A stretch of 64,000 bases of DNA from Nocardia spumae (GTDB lineage: Bacteria > Actinomycetota > Actinomycetes > Mycobacteriales > Mycobacteriaceae), in NCBI RefSeq assembly GCF_020733635.1, contig NZ_JAJFZL010000001.1, positions 5,146,001 to 5,210,000 of the forward strand, given 5' to 3'. Below, piece by piece: positions 8,763 to 16,635 of this stretch. The notes beneath the pieces were generated by a model, which was not told where the DNA came from, searched no databases, and saw only the letters and a list, made by a program, of their open reading frames with translations. How positions within the stretch are numbered: the first letter of the stretch is position 1; each line of letters starts with the position of its first letter. A program made the position numbers and the translations under genes.

Positions 8763-9883
8763 GCGATATATCGCACGGCGGCGAGGGCCTGTCGCATGTG
8801 GATGCCGAAGGCCGGGCCCGCATGGTCGATGTGAGCGCCAAGGCGGAGACGTCACGAGTAGCGGTGGCGGCCGGTGAGCTGCGCACGACGCCGCATGTGG
8901 TGGCCCTGGTGCGCGCCGACGAGATGCCGAAGGCCGATGTGCTGTCCACGGCGCGGATCGCCGGTATCGCGGGAGCGAAGAAGACCTCCGAACTGATTCC
9001 GCTGTGCCATCAGCTGGCGTTGTCGTCGGTGGATGTGCGGTTCGGTTTCACCGAGGATGCCATCACGATCGAGGCGCGGGCGAAGACCAAGGGGCCCACC
9101 GGTGTCGAGATGGAGGCCCTGACGGCGGTCGCGATCGCCGGTCTCACACTGCACGACATGGTCAAGGCGGTGGATCCGGCGGCGGTGCTCGACGGGGTTC
9201 GGTTGCTGACGAAGGAGGGCGGCAAGCGCGGCCATTGGAAGCGCTCCGATATCGCCGCCGAATCCGTTGCGGCCCAAGAGATCCCGGAATCCGCGGTGAG
9301 CGACGGAGCGCCGCGCGGGGCAGCGCCGGTCGTCGAGCACGAACACTCGGCGCGCCCGCATCGCGGCGACGAACCGTCGGCGCCCGGCTTCCCGCACTCG
9401 GACGCGGGTTCCCGTTCCGCCGTGGTGGTGGTGGCCTCCACCGGCGCCGCGGCCGGGACCCGGGTCGACCGGACCGGACCGGTGCTGGCGGATTGGCTGA
9501 CCGGACTGGGCTTTTCGGTGCGTGGACCACTGATCGTCGCCGATGCCGAGATCGCGTCCGGTCTGCGGGATGCGCTCGACGGTGCGCCCGGGCTGGTGAT
9601 CACCACCGGCGGCACCGGCGCCGCGCCGAGCGACGCCACCCCGGAGGCGACATCGGCCGTCCTGGACCGGGAATTGCCGGGGGTGGCCGAGTCGATCCGT
9701 CAGCGTGGGACCGCCGCTTTTCCCTTGGCGGCGTTGAGTCGTGGCGTGGCCGGGCTGTCCGGCAGTACGGTGATCGTGAACCTGCCCGGTTCGCCGGGTG
9801 GGGTCCGCGACGGGATCGCGGTTCTGGAACCATTGCTGGACCATCTGCTGGCCCAGGTCGCCGGAGGAGGGCGCCATGAGTGA
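8759..9883 (+). CDS. Bifunctional MoaC-MogA/MoaB fusion for molybdenum cofactor synthesis
   Basis: Fusion of two cofactor enzymes in 374 residues. Residues 1-165 are MoaC (cyclic pyranopterin monophosphate synthase): VDVSAKAETSRVAVAAGEL, LIPLCHQLALSSVDV and GPTGVEMEALTAV with the catalytic Lys/His pattern. A linker of about 45 residues follows. From about residue 220 (VVVASTGAAAGTRVDRTGPVL) to the end is a MogA/MoaB molybdopterin adenylyltransferase with the TTGGTGAAPSDATPEA loop and NLPGSPGGVRDG. Such MoaC/MoaB fusions are known in actinobacteria. The start overlaps moeA by four bases and the stop overlaps moaE by eight. Confidence 0.94.
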   Translation: MSDISHGGEGLSHVDAEGRARMVDVSAKAETSRVAVAAGELRTTPHVVALVRADEMPKADVLSTARIAGIAGAKKTSELIPLCHQLALSSVDVRFGFTEDAITIEARAKTKGPTGVEMEALTAVAIAGLTLHDMVKAVDPAAVLDGVRLLTKEGGKRGHWKRSDIAAESVAAQEIPESAVSDGAPRGAAPVVEHEHSARPHRGDEPSAPGFPHSDAGSRSAVVVVASTGAAAGTRVDRTGPVLADWLTGLGFSVRGPLIVADAEIASGLRDALDGAPGLVITTGGTGAAPSDATPEATSAVLDRELPGVAESIRQRGTAAFPLAALSRGVAGLSGSTVIVNLPGSPGGVRDGIAVLEPLLDHLLAQVAGGGRHE

Positions 9884-10301
9884 GCACACGCCGCTCACCC
9901 GGATCAGTGATCAGCCGCTGAATCCCGACGAGGTCGAGCGAGCGGTCACCGGCCCGGAGCACGGCGCGGTGGTCGTCTTCACCGGTAAGGTGCGCAATCA
10001 CGATGGCGGACAGGCGGTTTCGGCATTGGAGTATTCGGCACACCCGGAGGCGGAGAAGTTCCTGGCCCGGGTGTGCGCGCAGGTGTCGGCGGCCTCGGGC
10101 CTGCCGGTCGCGGCCGCTCACCGCGTCGGCGCGCTCACCATCGGCGACGCGGCGATCACGGTCGCGGTCGCGGCGCCGCATCGCCGGGAAGCCTTCGAGA
10201 CCTGCGCCGAGCTGGTGGACCGGATCAAACACGAGGTGCCGATCTGGAAACGCCAGCTCTTCGCCGACGGTATGTCCGAGTGGGTCAACGCCTGCGGTTG
10301 A
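9876..10301 (+). CDS. moaE: MoaE, large subunit of molybdopterin synthase
   Basis: Catalytic subunit of 141 residues that receives sulfur from MoaD to make molybdopterin. The start ATG 9876 has a strong GGAGGAGG upstream inside moaC-mog. Family marks are GAVVVFTGKVRNHDGG (about residues 30-45), LEYSAHPEAEKFL, HRVGALTIGDAAI, and the catalytic VPIWKRQLFADG with its Lys near residue 123. It ends the moeA operon and is convergent with marR 16 bases away. With moaA and moaD opposite, the window holds most of the pathway. Confidence 0.95.
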   Translation: MSEHTPLTRISDQPLNPDEVERAVTGPEHGAVVVFTGKVRNHDGGQAVSALEYSAHPEAEKFLARVCAQVSAASGLPVAAAHRVGALTIGDAAITVAVAAPHRREAFETCAELVDRIKHEVPIWKRQLFADGMSEWVNACG

Positions 10302-10316
10302 CGCCGGCCGTACCGA

Positions 10317-10754
10317 TCAGCGCGGCTGCGCGCCGCCGTCGGTCAGATTCGCTTCGATCCGTCGTAGCGTCCGCACCAGCCCGGAACGTTCGGCCGCGCT
10401 GAAGCCGATCAGCGCCCGTTCGGTCAGTCCGGCGCTTTCGGCCTCGATCTCACGCTCCAGTTCGCGTCCGCGCTCGGTCAGATGCAGGCGAACCAGCCGG
10501 CGGTCGGTGGGGTGCGGTTCTCGCCGGACCAGTCCGGCCGCCTCCATGCGCGTCGTCGCGCGGGTGACGGTCGGGGTCGCCAGTCCCAGCCGTTTGGCCA
10601 CCTGACCGGGCGTGAGCCCATCCTCCTGCCACAGTTGCCGCAGAATGAACTGCTGCCCCTCGTACACGCCGTGCCGGGCGTAGGCAGTGGCCGCCGCCGC
10701 GGCGAGCGCGTGTTTGGTGGACCAGAAGGCCGTCTGGAAGTCGTCGTCGGTCAT
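10317..10754 (-). CDS. MarR-family regulator
   Basis: Winged-helix regulator of 145 residues. The recognition region is QLWQEDGLTPGQVAKRLGLATPTVTRATTRMEAAGLVRREPHPTDRRL (about residues 42-89), with the wing DRRLVRLHLTERG typical of MarR proteins. It is divergent from an F420-type LLM oxidoreductase with an inverted repeat TTAGCCG/CGGCTAA between them, so it probably represses that enzyme and itself. The inducer is not predictable. It ends 16 bases from moaE. Confidence 0.9.
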   Translation of the reverse strand: MTDDDFQTAFWSTKHALAAAAATAYARHGVYEGQQFILRQLWQEDGLTPGQVAKRLGLATPTVTRATTRMEAAGLVRREPHPTDRRLVRLHLTERGRELEREIEAESAGLTERALIGFSAAERSGLVRTLRRIEANLTDGGAQPR

Positions 10755-10784
10755 GGTGGGTTCAGCGTAGATGCCTTGTATTCA

Positions 10785-10819
10785 TTAGCCGACTCACGTT
10801 ATGGTCGTTACCCGGCTAA
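10785..10819. promoter_or_regulatory. Inverted repeat in the marR/LLM divergent promoter
   Basis: TTAGCCG (10785-10791) and CGGCTAA (10813-10819) are exact inverse complements, with centres 28 bases apart. They lie between the two divergent starts and are a candidate MarR binding region, possibly two half-site regions. Confidence 0.45.
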
Positions 10820-10840
10820 CAAATCCGAAGGGAACACCTC

Positions 10841-11752
10841 GTGAAACTCGGCATCGCCATCACCGACTTCTCCTGGCCCATCCCGGGGGGCGACATCGGC
10901 ACTGCCGTAGGGGAAGTCGCACGCACAGCCGACGTCGCCGGAGTCGACAGCCTGTGGGTGATGGATCACTTCTTCCAGATCGGCATCTCCGGACATCCGC
11001 CGGAATCACCCATGCTCGAGGCCTACGCGGCGCTCGGCTTTCTCGCGGGAATCACCACCCGCATCCGGCTCGGCACGCTGGTCACGGCGGCCCCCTACCG
11101 CCATCCGGGAGTGCTGCTCAAATCCGCGACCACCATCGATGTCCTCAGTGGCGGCCGGCTGATCTTCGGCGTCGGCGCGGGCGCGCCGTTCGATCCCGAG
11201 CCGATGGGCCCGCGCACCTCATTCGAGGCCGAGGGCCTGGGTATTCCGTTCCCGCGGCTGGCCCGGCGGTTCGAGCAGCTCGAGGAATTGCTGCAGATCG
11301 CACACCGCATGTGGAGCGAGGACGAAACGCCCTATCACGGAACACATTACAAGCTGACACGGCCGCTCAATTCACCGAACTCCGTCCAGCGTCCACATCC
11401 CCCGATCCTGATCGGGGGCAGCGGTGAACGCAAGACGCTGCGCCTGGTGGCCCGGTACGGCGACGCCTGCAACCTGTTCGACCTGCCCGGCACCGGCTAC
11501 GCCGACAACCTGACGCACAAGCTCGAGGTACTGCGCCGGCACTGCCGCGATATCGGACGTGACCATACCGAGATCGAGACCACCGTCACCACCGCGCTCG
11601 ATATCGACGCGGGCCGAACCGACGTCCTCGATCACCTGAAGCGACTGGCCGACATCGGCATCGATCACGTCCTGCTCGGGCCGAGGGGGCCGTGGACGGC
11701 GCGCCGCCTCGATCGGATCATCGAGCTGCTGCCCGATATTCACGCACTCTGA
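10841..11752 (+). CDS. LLM-class F420-dependent oxidoreductase
   Basis: Luciferase-like TIM-barrel flavin/F420 oxidoreductase of 303 residues. Family marks are SLWVMDHFFQIG near residue 42, LGTLVTAAPYRHPGVLLKSATTIDVLSGGR (residues 76-105), and PPILIGGSGERKTLRLVARYGDACN near residue 187. The SD AAGGGA precedes a GTG start. It is controlled by the divergent MarR. It is related to the second LLM gene at 29386-30249. The substrate is unknown. Its end overlaps the convergent GTPase gene by 13 bases. Confidence 0.88.
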   Translation: MKLGIAITDFSWPIPGGDIGTAVGEVARTADVAGVDSLWVMDHFFQIGISGHPPESPMLEAYAALGFLAGITTRIRLGTLVTAAPYRHPGVLLKSATTIDVLSGGRLIFGVGAGAPFDPEPMGPRTSFEAEGLGIPFPRLARRFEQLEELLQIAHRMWSEDETPYHGTHYKLTRPLNSPNSVQRPHPPILIGGSGERKTLRLVARYGDACNLFDLPGTGYADNLTHKLEVLRRHCRDIGRDHTEIETTVTTALDIDAGRTDVLDHLKRLADIGIDHVLLGPRGPWTARRLDRIIELLPDIHAL

Positions 11753-12789
11753 TCGTCGATATCGCGCGGCACGTACCGCCAGACCGGCAGTAATGCCTCT
11801 TCGTCCAGCGGTTCCGGGCCGGTGTGGGTGGTGGCGTGCAGGCGGGTGACGGCGGCGTCGGCGTCGAGGCCGGAGCCGATGAGCACCAGCCGGGTCTCGC
11901 GACTCTCACCGCGCGACCACGGCGCCGGTTCGAACACCACATGACGGCCGACCATGTGCAGCAGGAACTTTCGATTCTCGCCACGCACCCCGAACGCGGC
12001 GGCGCCCTTGGCCCGGAACAGGCCGGCGGGCGGATCCTCCAGGAATCCGACCAGACCTCGCGGGTCGAGATCGGTGGCGCTGGTGAAGGATACGCTGTCG
12101 TACCCGTCGTGCAGATGGTGGTGATCCGGATCGTCGTGATCGTGGTCGTCGAGCAGTTCGTCGAACGACAGCTGTTGCGCCACTCGCGGCGTCGCCCGCT
12201 CGGGCACGTCGAACAGCAGCGCCGGATCGATACGTCCGTGTGCGGTCGAATGGACCGGTACCGGCCCGGCGATCCGCGCGAGCTGCGCCCGGAGCTCCTC
12301 CCTCCGCGCGGCCGGCACCCGATCGGCCTTGTTGAGCACGATCAGATCCGCGAGCCGCAGGTGGGCGGCGAGCTCGGGATGCCGGGCGCGGCTGTCGTCG
12401 AAGTGTTCGGCGTCCACCACCTCGATCAGTCCGCCGTAGCGCAGACGCGGATTGTCGCTGCCGATCACCATGCGGATCAGATTCCGGGGTTCGGCCAAGC
12501 CGCTGGCCTCCACCACGATCACGTCGATACGCTGCCGCGGTTCGGCCAAGCGGGCGAACAGCTCGTCGAGCTCGCTCACATCCACCGCGCAGCACACGCA
12601 GCCGTTGCCGAGCGAAACCATCGCGTCGACCTGTCCCGCGACCAGCATGGCGTCGATGTTGACCGCGCCGAAATCGTTGACCACCACACCGATCCGGGCC
12701 TCACGCCGTCGCAGCAGCCGGTTCAGCAATGTGGTCTTACCGGCCCCCAGAAATCCCGCCACCACCAGAACAGGTATGCGCCGATCCAT
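11740..12789 (-). CDS. CobW/COG0523-family metal-chaperone GTPase
   Basis: G3E GTPase that loads metal into client proteins. The P-loop GFLGAGKTTLLNRLL is near residue 12, the metal site GNGCVCC near residue 63, and NKAD near residue 153 gives guanine specificity. A His/Asp-rich stretch DDHDHDDPDHHHLHDG around residue 215 should bind zinc or a similar metal. The C-terminal CobW domain ends in a V-E-P-A-type region. The ATG at 12789 starts directly at the conserved domain; an upstream in-frame ATG only adds a non-conserved 21 residues. Zinc is the likely metal by family and His content, but cobalt or another metal cannot be excluded. Confidence 0.88.
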   Translation of the reverse strand: MDRRIPVLVVAGFLGAGKTTLLNRLLRRREARIGVVVNDFGAVNIDAMLVAGQVDAMVSLGNGCVCCAVDVSELDELFARLAEPRQRIDVIVVEASGLAEPRNLIRMVIGSDNPRLRYGGLIEVVDAEHFDDSRARHPELAAHLRLADLIVLNKADRVPAARREELRAQLARIAGPVPVHSTAHGRIDPALLFDVPERATPRVAQQLSFDELLDDHDHDDPDHHHLHDGYDSVSFTSATDLDPRGLVGFLEDPPAGLFRAKGAAAFGVRGENRKFLLHMVGRHVVFEPAPWSRGESRETRLVLIGSGLDADAAVTRLHATTHTGPEPLDEEALLPVWRYVPRDIDDQSA

Positions 12790-12863
12790 TCCGGCGAGCT
12801 TACCCAGTCCCGGACACAGCCGTGCCCGCCCCTCGTGCGGGGGGGCGGGCACGGCGGGACGAA

Positions 12864-14312
12864 TTACTTACTCGACCCCATGAGGGTGGAGACCAGGGTG
12901 TAGGCGAGATTGATCAATTCGGAATCGAGCGCGCTGTCGTCCATACCGAGCGATTTCGCCAGCGGAAGCAGGAACCGCATCGCCGTGCCGGTCAGACCGT
13001 TGGCGGCCGAGCCCGACCCGGGTTTGCTCTGCTGCGTCCCGGCCTGCCCGGGCAGGGCCTGCGCACTGGTTCCGGGGTTCGCCGGTTGCTGCGGTGCCGC
13101 ACCGGAAGTGCCGGGATCGGTGGTCGAATAGGTGCCCGGCGCGGTCTGGTAGGTCCCGGGCGGCGAACTCGCCGGATTCGAACCCGCGATCCCCGGTTGC
13201 GCCGCACCGGGCGCGGCCGAGGTGCCCGGAGCCGCCTGGGTCGCGCCCGGAGCGGGTTCGGCGGGTACCGCACGCGGCGCACCTCGCAAGGCGTCGGTGG
13301 CCGAATTCTGTTGGGGTGCTGTCGAATTCTGCTGAGCGGCCCCCGGCGGCGCCGGATTCCCGGGCACCGCGGTCGGTGCTGTCGCGCCGGGCCAGGTCGC
13401 ATTCGGCGCGGTCGCACCCGGTGCGGCGGGACTCTGCTCGGCCGGAGCCGACTGCGGCACATTCGCGGGACTGTCGGACGGTACCGGCGCCGGCGACGGC
13501 GCACCGGGCGCCGCTCCGATCAGATAGCTGACCAGACCGGTCGTGATGGCGATCGCATGCTCGAGTTGCCCGTCGGGCGACTCCAGCATTTTCGCGTCGT
13601 CGACATTGGCGCCGTTGCCCATCTCGATGAAGACGTCGGGCACCTGGGTAAGCGCCGGGCCCGCGATATCGGAACGGGTCTGCAGTCCGTCGACCGCACC
13701 GGCATAGTTCGCCGGTGTGAATCCCGCCTGAACGTAGGCGTCACGCACGGCCTTGGTGGCCACCTGTCCGGGGCCGGACTGCGCCTGATTCGCCGCGGCG
13801 TCGGGAATCGGCAGCTGGGGCACGATCAGATGGAAGCCGTGGTCCTGTTCGGGCGCCCCGTCGGCGTGAATACTGACCGCCACGGCGGCGCCCGAGCGAT
13901 TGGCCGCGGCCGCGCGTTCGTCGACGCATCCGCCCCAGCCGGTGTCGTCCTGACGGCTCAGCACGACCTGCGCGCCCAAGGCCTCGAGCGACTGCCGGAC
14001 CAGCTGGGCGACATTCCAGTTGATGGTGTGTTCGGGGACGCCGTTGCGGCTGATCATGCCGGTGGTCTGGCATTCCTTGGTACCGCCGCGGCCGTTGTCC
14101 ACCTGTCGGTTGAGATCGCCCGGATCACCGGCGCCCTGATGGCCCGGGTCCAGGAAGACCGTCTTACCGGCCAATCTGGTCGACATATCGGGATCTGCGG
14201 GCGCAGGCGCAGCCGGTGCGGCGAAGGCAGCGGTGGGCACGAGCAGACCGGCCGTGGTGACCGTGGCGACGGCGAGCCCGAGTCCGGTCTTGATGATGCG
14301 TGGATGGTTCAT
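12864..14312 (-). CDS. Secreted N-acetylmuramoyl-L-alanine amidase (Rv3717-like)
   Basis: Zinc amidase (Amidase_3) that removes the peptide stem from peptidoglycan. A signal peptide (residues 1-31, ending AAFAAPA) is followed by the catalytic domain. Its zinc ligands are the His in DPGHQG, the Glu in PEHTINWNVA and the His in SIHADG; a catalytic Glu lies in VFIEMGNGANVDDA. From about residue 260 comes a long Ala/Pro/Gly-rich tail of roughly 180 residues, and then a helical C-terminus ending STLMGSSK. The ATG 14312 is chosen because it begins the signal peptide; the open frame extends upstream. An MtrA-type box lies about 100 bases upstream. The tail is much longer than in Rv3717. Confidence 0.9.
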   Translation of the reverse strand: MNHPRIIKTGLGLAVATVTTAGLLVPTAAFAAPAAPAPADPDMSTRLAGKTVFLDPGHQGAGDPGDLNRQVDNGRGGTKECQTTGMISRNGVPEHTINWNVAQLVRQSLEALGAQVVLSRQDDTGWGGCVDERAAAANRSGAAVAVSIHADGAPEQDHGFHLIVPQLPIPDAAANQAQSGPGQVATKAVRDAYVQAGFTPANYAGAVDGLQTRSDIAGPALTQVPDVFIEMGNGANVDDAKMLESPDGQLEHAIAITTGLVSYLIGAAPGAPSPAPVPSDSPANVPQSAPAEQSPAAPGATAPNATWPGATAPTAVPGNPAPPGAAQQNSTAPQQNSATDALRGAPRAVPAEPAPGATQAAPGTSAAPGAAQPGIAGSNPASSPPGTYQTAPGTYSTTDPGTSGAAPQQPANPGTSAQALPGQAGTQQSKPGSGSAANGLTGTAMRFLLPLAKSLGMDDSALDSELINLAYTLVSTLMGSSK

Positions 14313-14415
14313 GTTCGGACGGCGCACCCGGAGATGGGCACGCCCCTCCCTTCCCACTAGTAACATCAAACCCAGTGGTTCACTGTGGCAACGGTGGTAC
14401 ACATACGCAACCCCA

Positions 14416-14431
14416 GTTACCGAACCGTTAC
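14416..14431. promoter_or_regulatory. Putative MtrA box upstream of the amidase
   Basis: GTTAC-N6-GTTAC, which reads GTAAC-N6-GTAAC on the amidase coding strand, is an exact match to the direct-repeat consensus reported for MtrA in actinobacteria. It lies 104 bases before the start of a cell-wall hydrolase, a class of gene MtrA is known to control. Confidence 0.6.
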
Positions 14432-15027
14432 CCCCAGTCTGTCTGCGATCGCCGCCAATTCGACCTGGACACGACGATAGACGCACGACACTGCGGACAC
14501 CATCGAGTCAACTGGCCATTTCAGAGCAATCTCACCGGACACGCCGGCACAGCCGGAGCCGAGATGGACAGAACAACCGGAAGGTTTGTGTCACTGAGCA
14601 CATTCTTCCGAAAGTCGGACGGCGCGATCGTCATTGCCCGAATGTCGCTGACAGCCGTGAGATCGACATATTGCATTGCTGTCCAGCGACGTAGCCGAAA
14701 ACAGCCGGAATGCCCGCCGTAGATCATTCGCAATACTAATTGAAATCTGAAACATAAGCCATGTTGCACGTGTCGTCGACGCTGCAGTACCTTCCCATCT
14801 CGCACCTCGGACGGATGCATCGTGTGAGGCGCCGTCCCCGTGGGCCCGAGGGGATCCCGCGGGGACATTTCGAAATCCGGCGACCATTTGTCGAATCTCC
14901 AGATATTTCACCGATCCGGTCCGGGGTCCCCCGAATTCTGATAAACCAAGGCCCCGGAAGATGCGGGGATCTTCTCCGGCCGCGATAGTCGATCAGCGGT
15001 CGTTGTGCGATGTCGAGGAGGACCGCC
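14432..15027. other. Intergenic region, relatively AT-rich, with a strong hairpin
   Basis: About 600 bases without a supported gene. The part from 14600 to 14800 is noticeably lower in GC than its surroundings. Arms 14834-14844 and 14856-14866 (GTCCCCGTGGG with CCCGCGGGGAC) form an 11-pair stem with one wobble. I cannot tell whether this is a terminator or part of a non-coding RNA or leader. Confidence 0.45.
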
Positions 15028-15432
15028 GTGCGTGGACGCACGTTTGTGATCGCCGGGGCCGTCGCGTCCACGGTGACAATGCTCGGATCGGGCGCCGCTG
15101 CCGCCGATCCGGCCACGAGCATTCCCGGTGACGGGCTCTACCGGGTAGGTGTCGATATCGCACCCGGGATCTATCAGTCCGCAGGGCCGGCGGATCCCGC
15201 GCACGCCTGCTCCTGGCAGCGGTTGTGGGAGATCGCCCCGCCCGGCGATACCGCCGACCCGAACAAGTACATCGTCGCCAGCGACGACACCCGGACCAAT
15301 CCGGTGCGGGTGCTGATCAAACCGAACGACGTCGCATTCCACGCGAGCAACTGCGGCGGCTGGGTGATGATGCCGGCGCCACCGCCGACCGGCTCCTACG
15401 GGCCGGGCGGATCGTTCGGCGGCGAGTACTGA
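15028..15432 (+). CDS. Small secreted protein of unknown function
   Basis: Protein of 134 residues starting at GTG 15028, which has GAGGAGG seven bases upstream; the earlier ATG at 15010 precedes that SD. The N-terminus has a typical signal peptide (RGRTFVIAGAVASTVTMLGSGAAAA, cleaved near residue 26). The mature part is GDGLYRVGVDIAPGIYQS, and then two Cys residues about 80 apart (ACSWQRLW and SNCGGWVMM) that could form a disulfide. The GLYRVGVDIAPGIYQS pattern resembles small exported proteins common in Nocardia and Rhodococcus, but I know of no function. The tail is Pro/Gly-rich. It is monocistronic, with a hairpin after the stop. Confidence 0.8.
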   Translation: MRGRTFVIAGAVASTVTMLGSGAAAADPATSIPGDGLYRVGVDIAPGIYQSAGPADPAHACSWQRLWEIAPPGDTADPNKYIVASDDTRTNPVRVLIKPNDVAFHASNCGGWVMMPAPPPTGSYGPGGSFGGEY

Positions 15433-15443
15433 TCCCAGCCGCT

Positions 15444-15478
15444 CCGGCGTGGCACGCCGACCTGGTGTGCCGCGCCGG
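15444..15478 (+). terminator. Hairpin after the small secreted protein
   Basis: CCGGCG-t-GGCAC and GTGCC-g-CGCCGG pair perfectly apart from one central mismatch, with an 11-base loop. There is no T tract. Confidence 0.45.
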
Positions 15479-15537
15479 ATCCGGCCGTGGGCGGTGTTAC
15501 TGTCCGCTGAGATCCGGGGATCGAGCGGAGGGATGTG

Positions 15538-16635
15538 ATGGCGCGGTCGAGTCCGGTCCTGAGTCGCCGGTCGCTGGCCGACGGACGCGAGATCATCTAT
15601 TTCGACAGCGATCCCGTCGCTCGTACCGCCACCGACACCCGCGATCTGCCACCGACCGACACCCATTCCCAGGTCCGGTTCGATCCACTGCTCGGCGAAT
15701 GGGTCGTGATCGCCTCCCATCGGCAGACCCGGACCTTCCTCCCGCCGGCGGATCTGTGCCCGCTGTGCCCGTCCCGGCCAGGGCATCCCTCCGAGATACC
15801 CGAATCCGATTACGGAGTGGTCGTCTTCGAGAACCGCTTCCCCTCGCTGTCGGCCGGACGCGCCGATCTGCCCGATCATGTCGAGGGATCGCCGGAGACA
15901 CTGCTGCGCAACGGTTTCGGACGCTGCGAGGTGGTCTGTTTCACCAGCGACCACGACAGCTCGTTCGCCCGCCTGGATCCGGACCGAGCCCGGCTGGTGG
16001 TGGACGTGTGGGCACAGCGCAGCGCCGAACTCGGCGCGATCGACGGGGTGGCACAGGTGTACTGCTTCGAGAATCACGGGGAGGAGATCGGTGTCACCCT
16101 GTCCCATCCGCACGGGCAGATCTATGCCTATCCCTTCCCCACGCCGCGCGCGGTGACAATGGCGGCGAATGTGGCGCGGCATCGACGAGCGCACGGGAGC
16201 AATCTGTTCGGTGATCTGCTCGGCGCCGAACGCGCGGCCGGGCTGCGGGTGGTCGCCGGCAACGAGGAATGGACCGCCTTCGTGCCGCCGTTCGCGCGAT
16301 GGCCCTACGAGATTCAGCTGTACCCTCATCGCCGGGTCGCCGATATCCCGGATCTCGACGATGCCCAGCGCGACGGGTTCGCACATCTGTATCTGGATGT
16401 GCTGCAACGCTTCGCCCGCCTGTTCGAGACGCCGATGCCCTACGTCGCGGCCTGGAATCAAGCGCCGAGATCGGTTGCACCCCGCGAGGACTGGTGGCTG
16501 CACCTGCAACTGTTCTCGATCCGGCGCACCGCGCACAAGCTCAAGTATCTGGCCGGGTCGGAATCGGGTATGAACGTCTTCATCAGTGACACCACGCCCG
16601 AGACGGTCGCCGCGGAACTGCGGGAGGTGCGGTGA
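15538..16635 (+). CDS. galT: Galactose-1-phosphate uridylyltransferase
   Basis: Leloir-pathway enzyme exchanging UMP between UDP-glucose and galactose-1-phosphate. The active-site HPHGQIYAYP (nucleophilic His in the HPH motif) is near residue 200. Zinc-site CPLCPSRPGHPSEIP is near residue 78, VVVFENRFPSLS near 101 and a second His motif WWLHLQLF near 320. ATG 15538 is preferred over the adjacent GTG 15535 because GCGGAGGG is six bases upstream. Length is 365 residues. The stop overlaps galK by four bases, so the two are coupled. No galE lies nearby. Confidence 0.96.
   Translation: MARSSPVLSRRSLADGREIIYFDSDPVARTATDTRDLPPTDTHSQVRFDPLLGEWVVIASHRQTRTFLPPADLCPLCPSRPGHPSEIPESDYGVVVFENRFPSLSAGRADLPDHVEGSPETLLRNGFGRCEVVCFTSDHDSSFARLDPDRARLVVDVWAQRSAELGAIDGVAQVYCFENHGEEIGVTLSHPHGQIYAYPFPTPRAVTMAANVARHRRAHGSNLFGDLLGAERAAGLRVVAGNEEWTAFVPPFARWPYEIQLYPHRRVADIPDLDDAQRDGFAHLYLDVLQRFARLFETPMPYVAAWNQAPRSVAPREDWWLHLQLFSIRRTAHKLKYLAGSESGMNVFISDTTPETVAAELREVR

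Noticed and set aside
12729..14360. 543-codon rightward frame opposite the amidase
   Set aside because: Arg/Gly-rich mirror of the Ala/Pro-rich amidase tail; no domain, no initiation signal.
14313..14500. ydaO/c-di-AMP riboswitch upstream of the amidase
   Set aside because: Such riboswitches precede many actinobacterial wall hydrolases, but I could not find the conserved elements here; only the MtrA-type repeat is clear.
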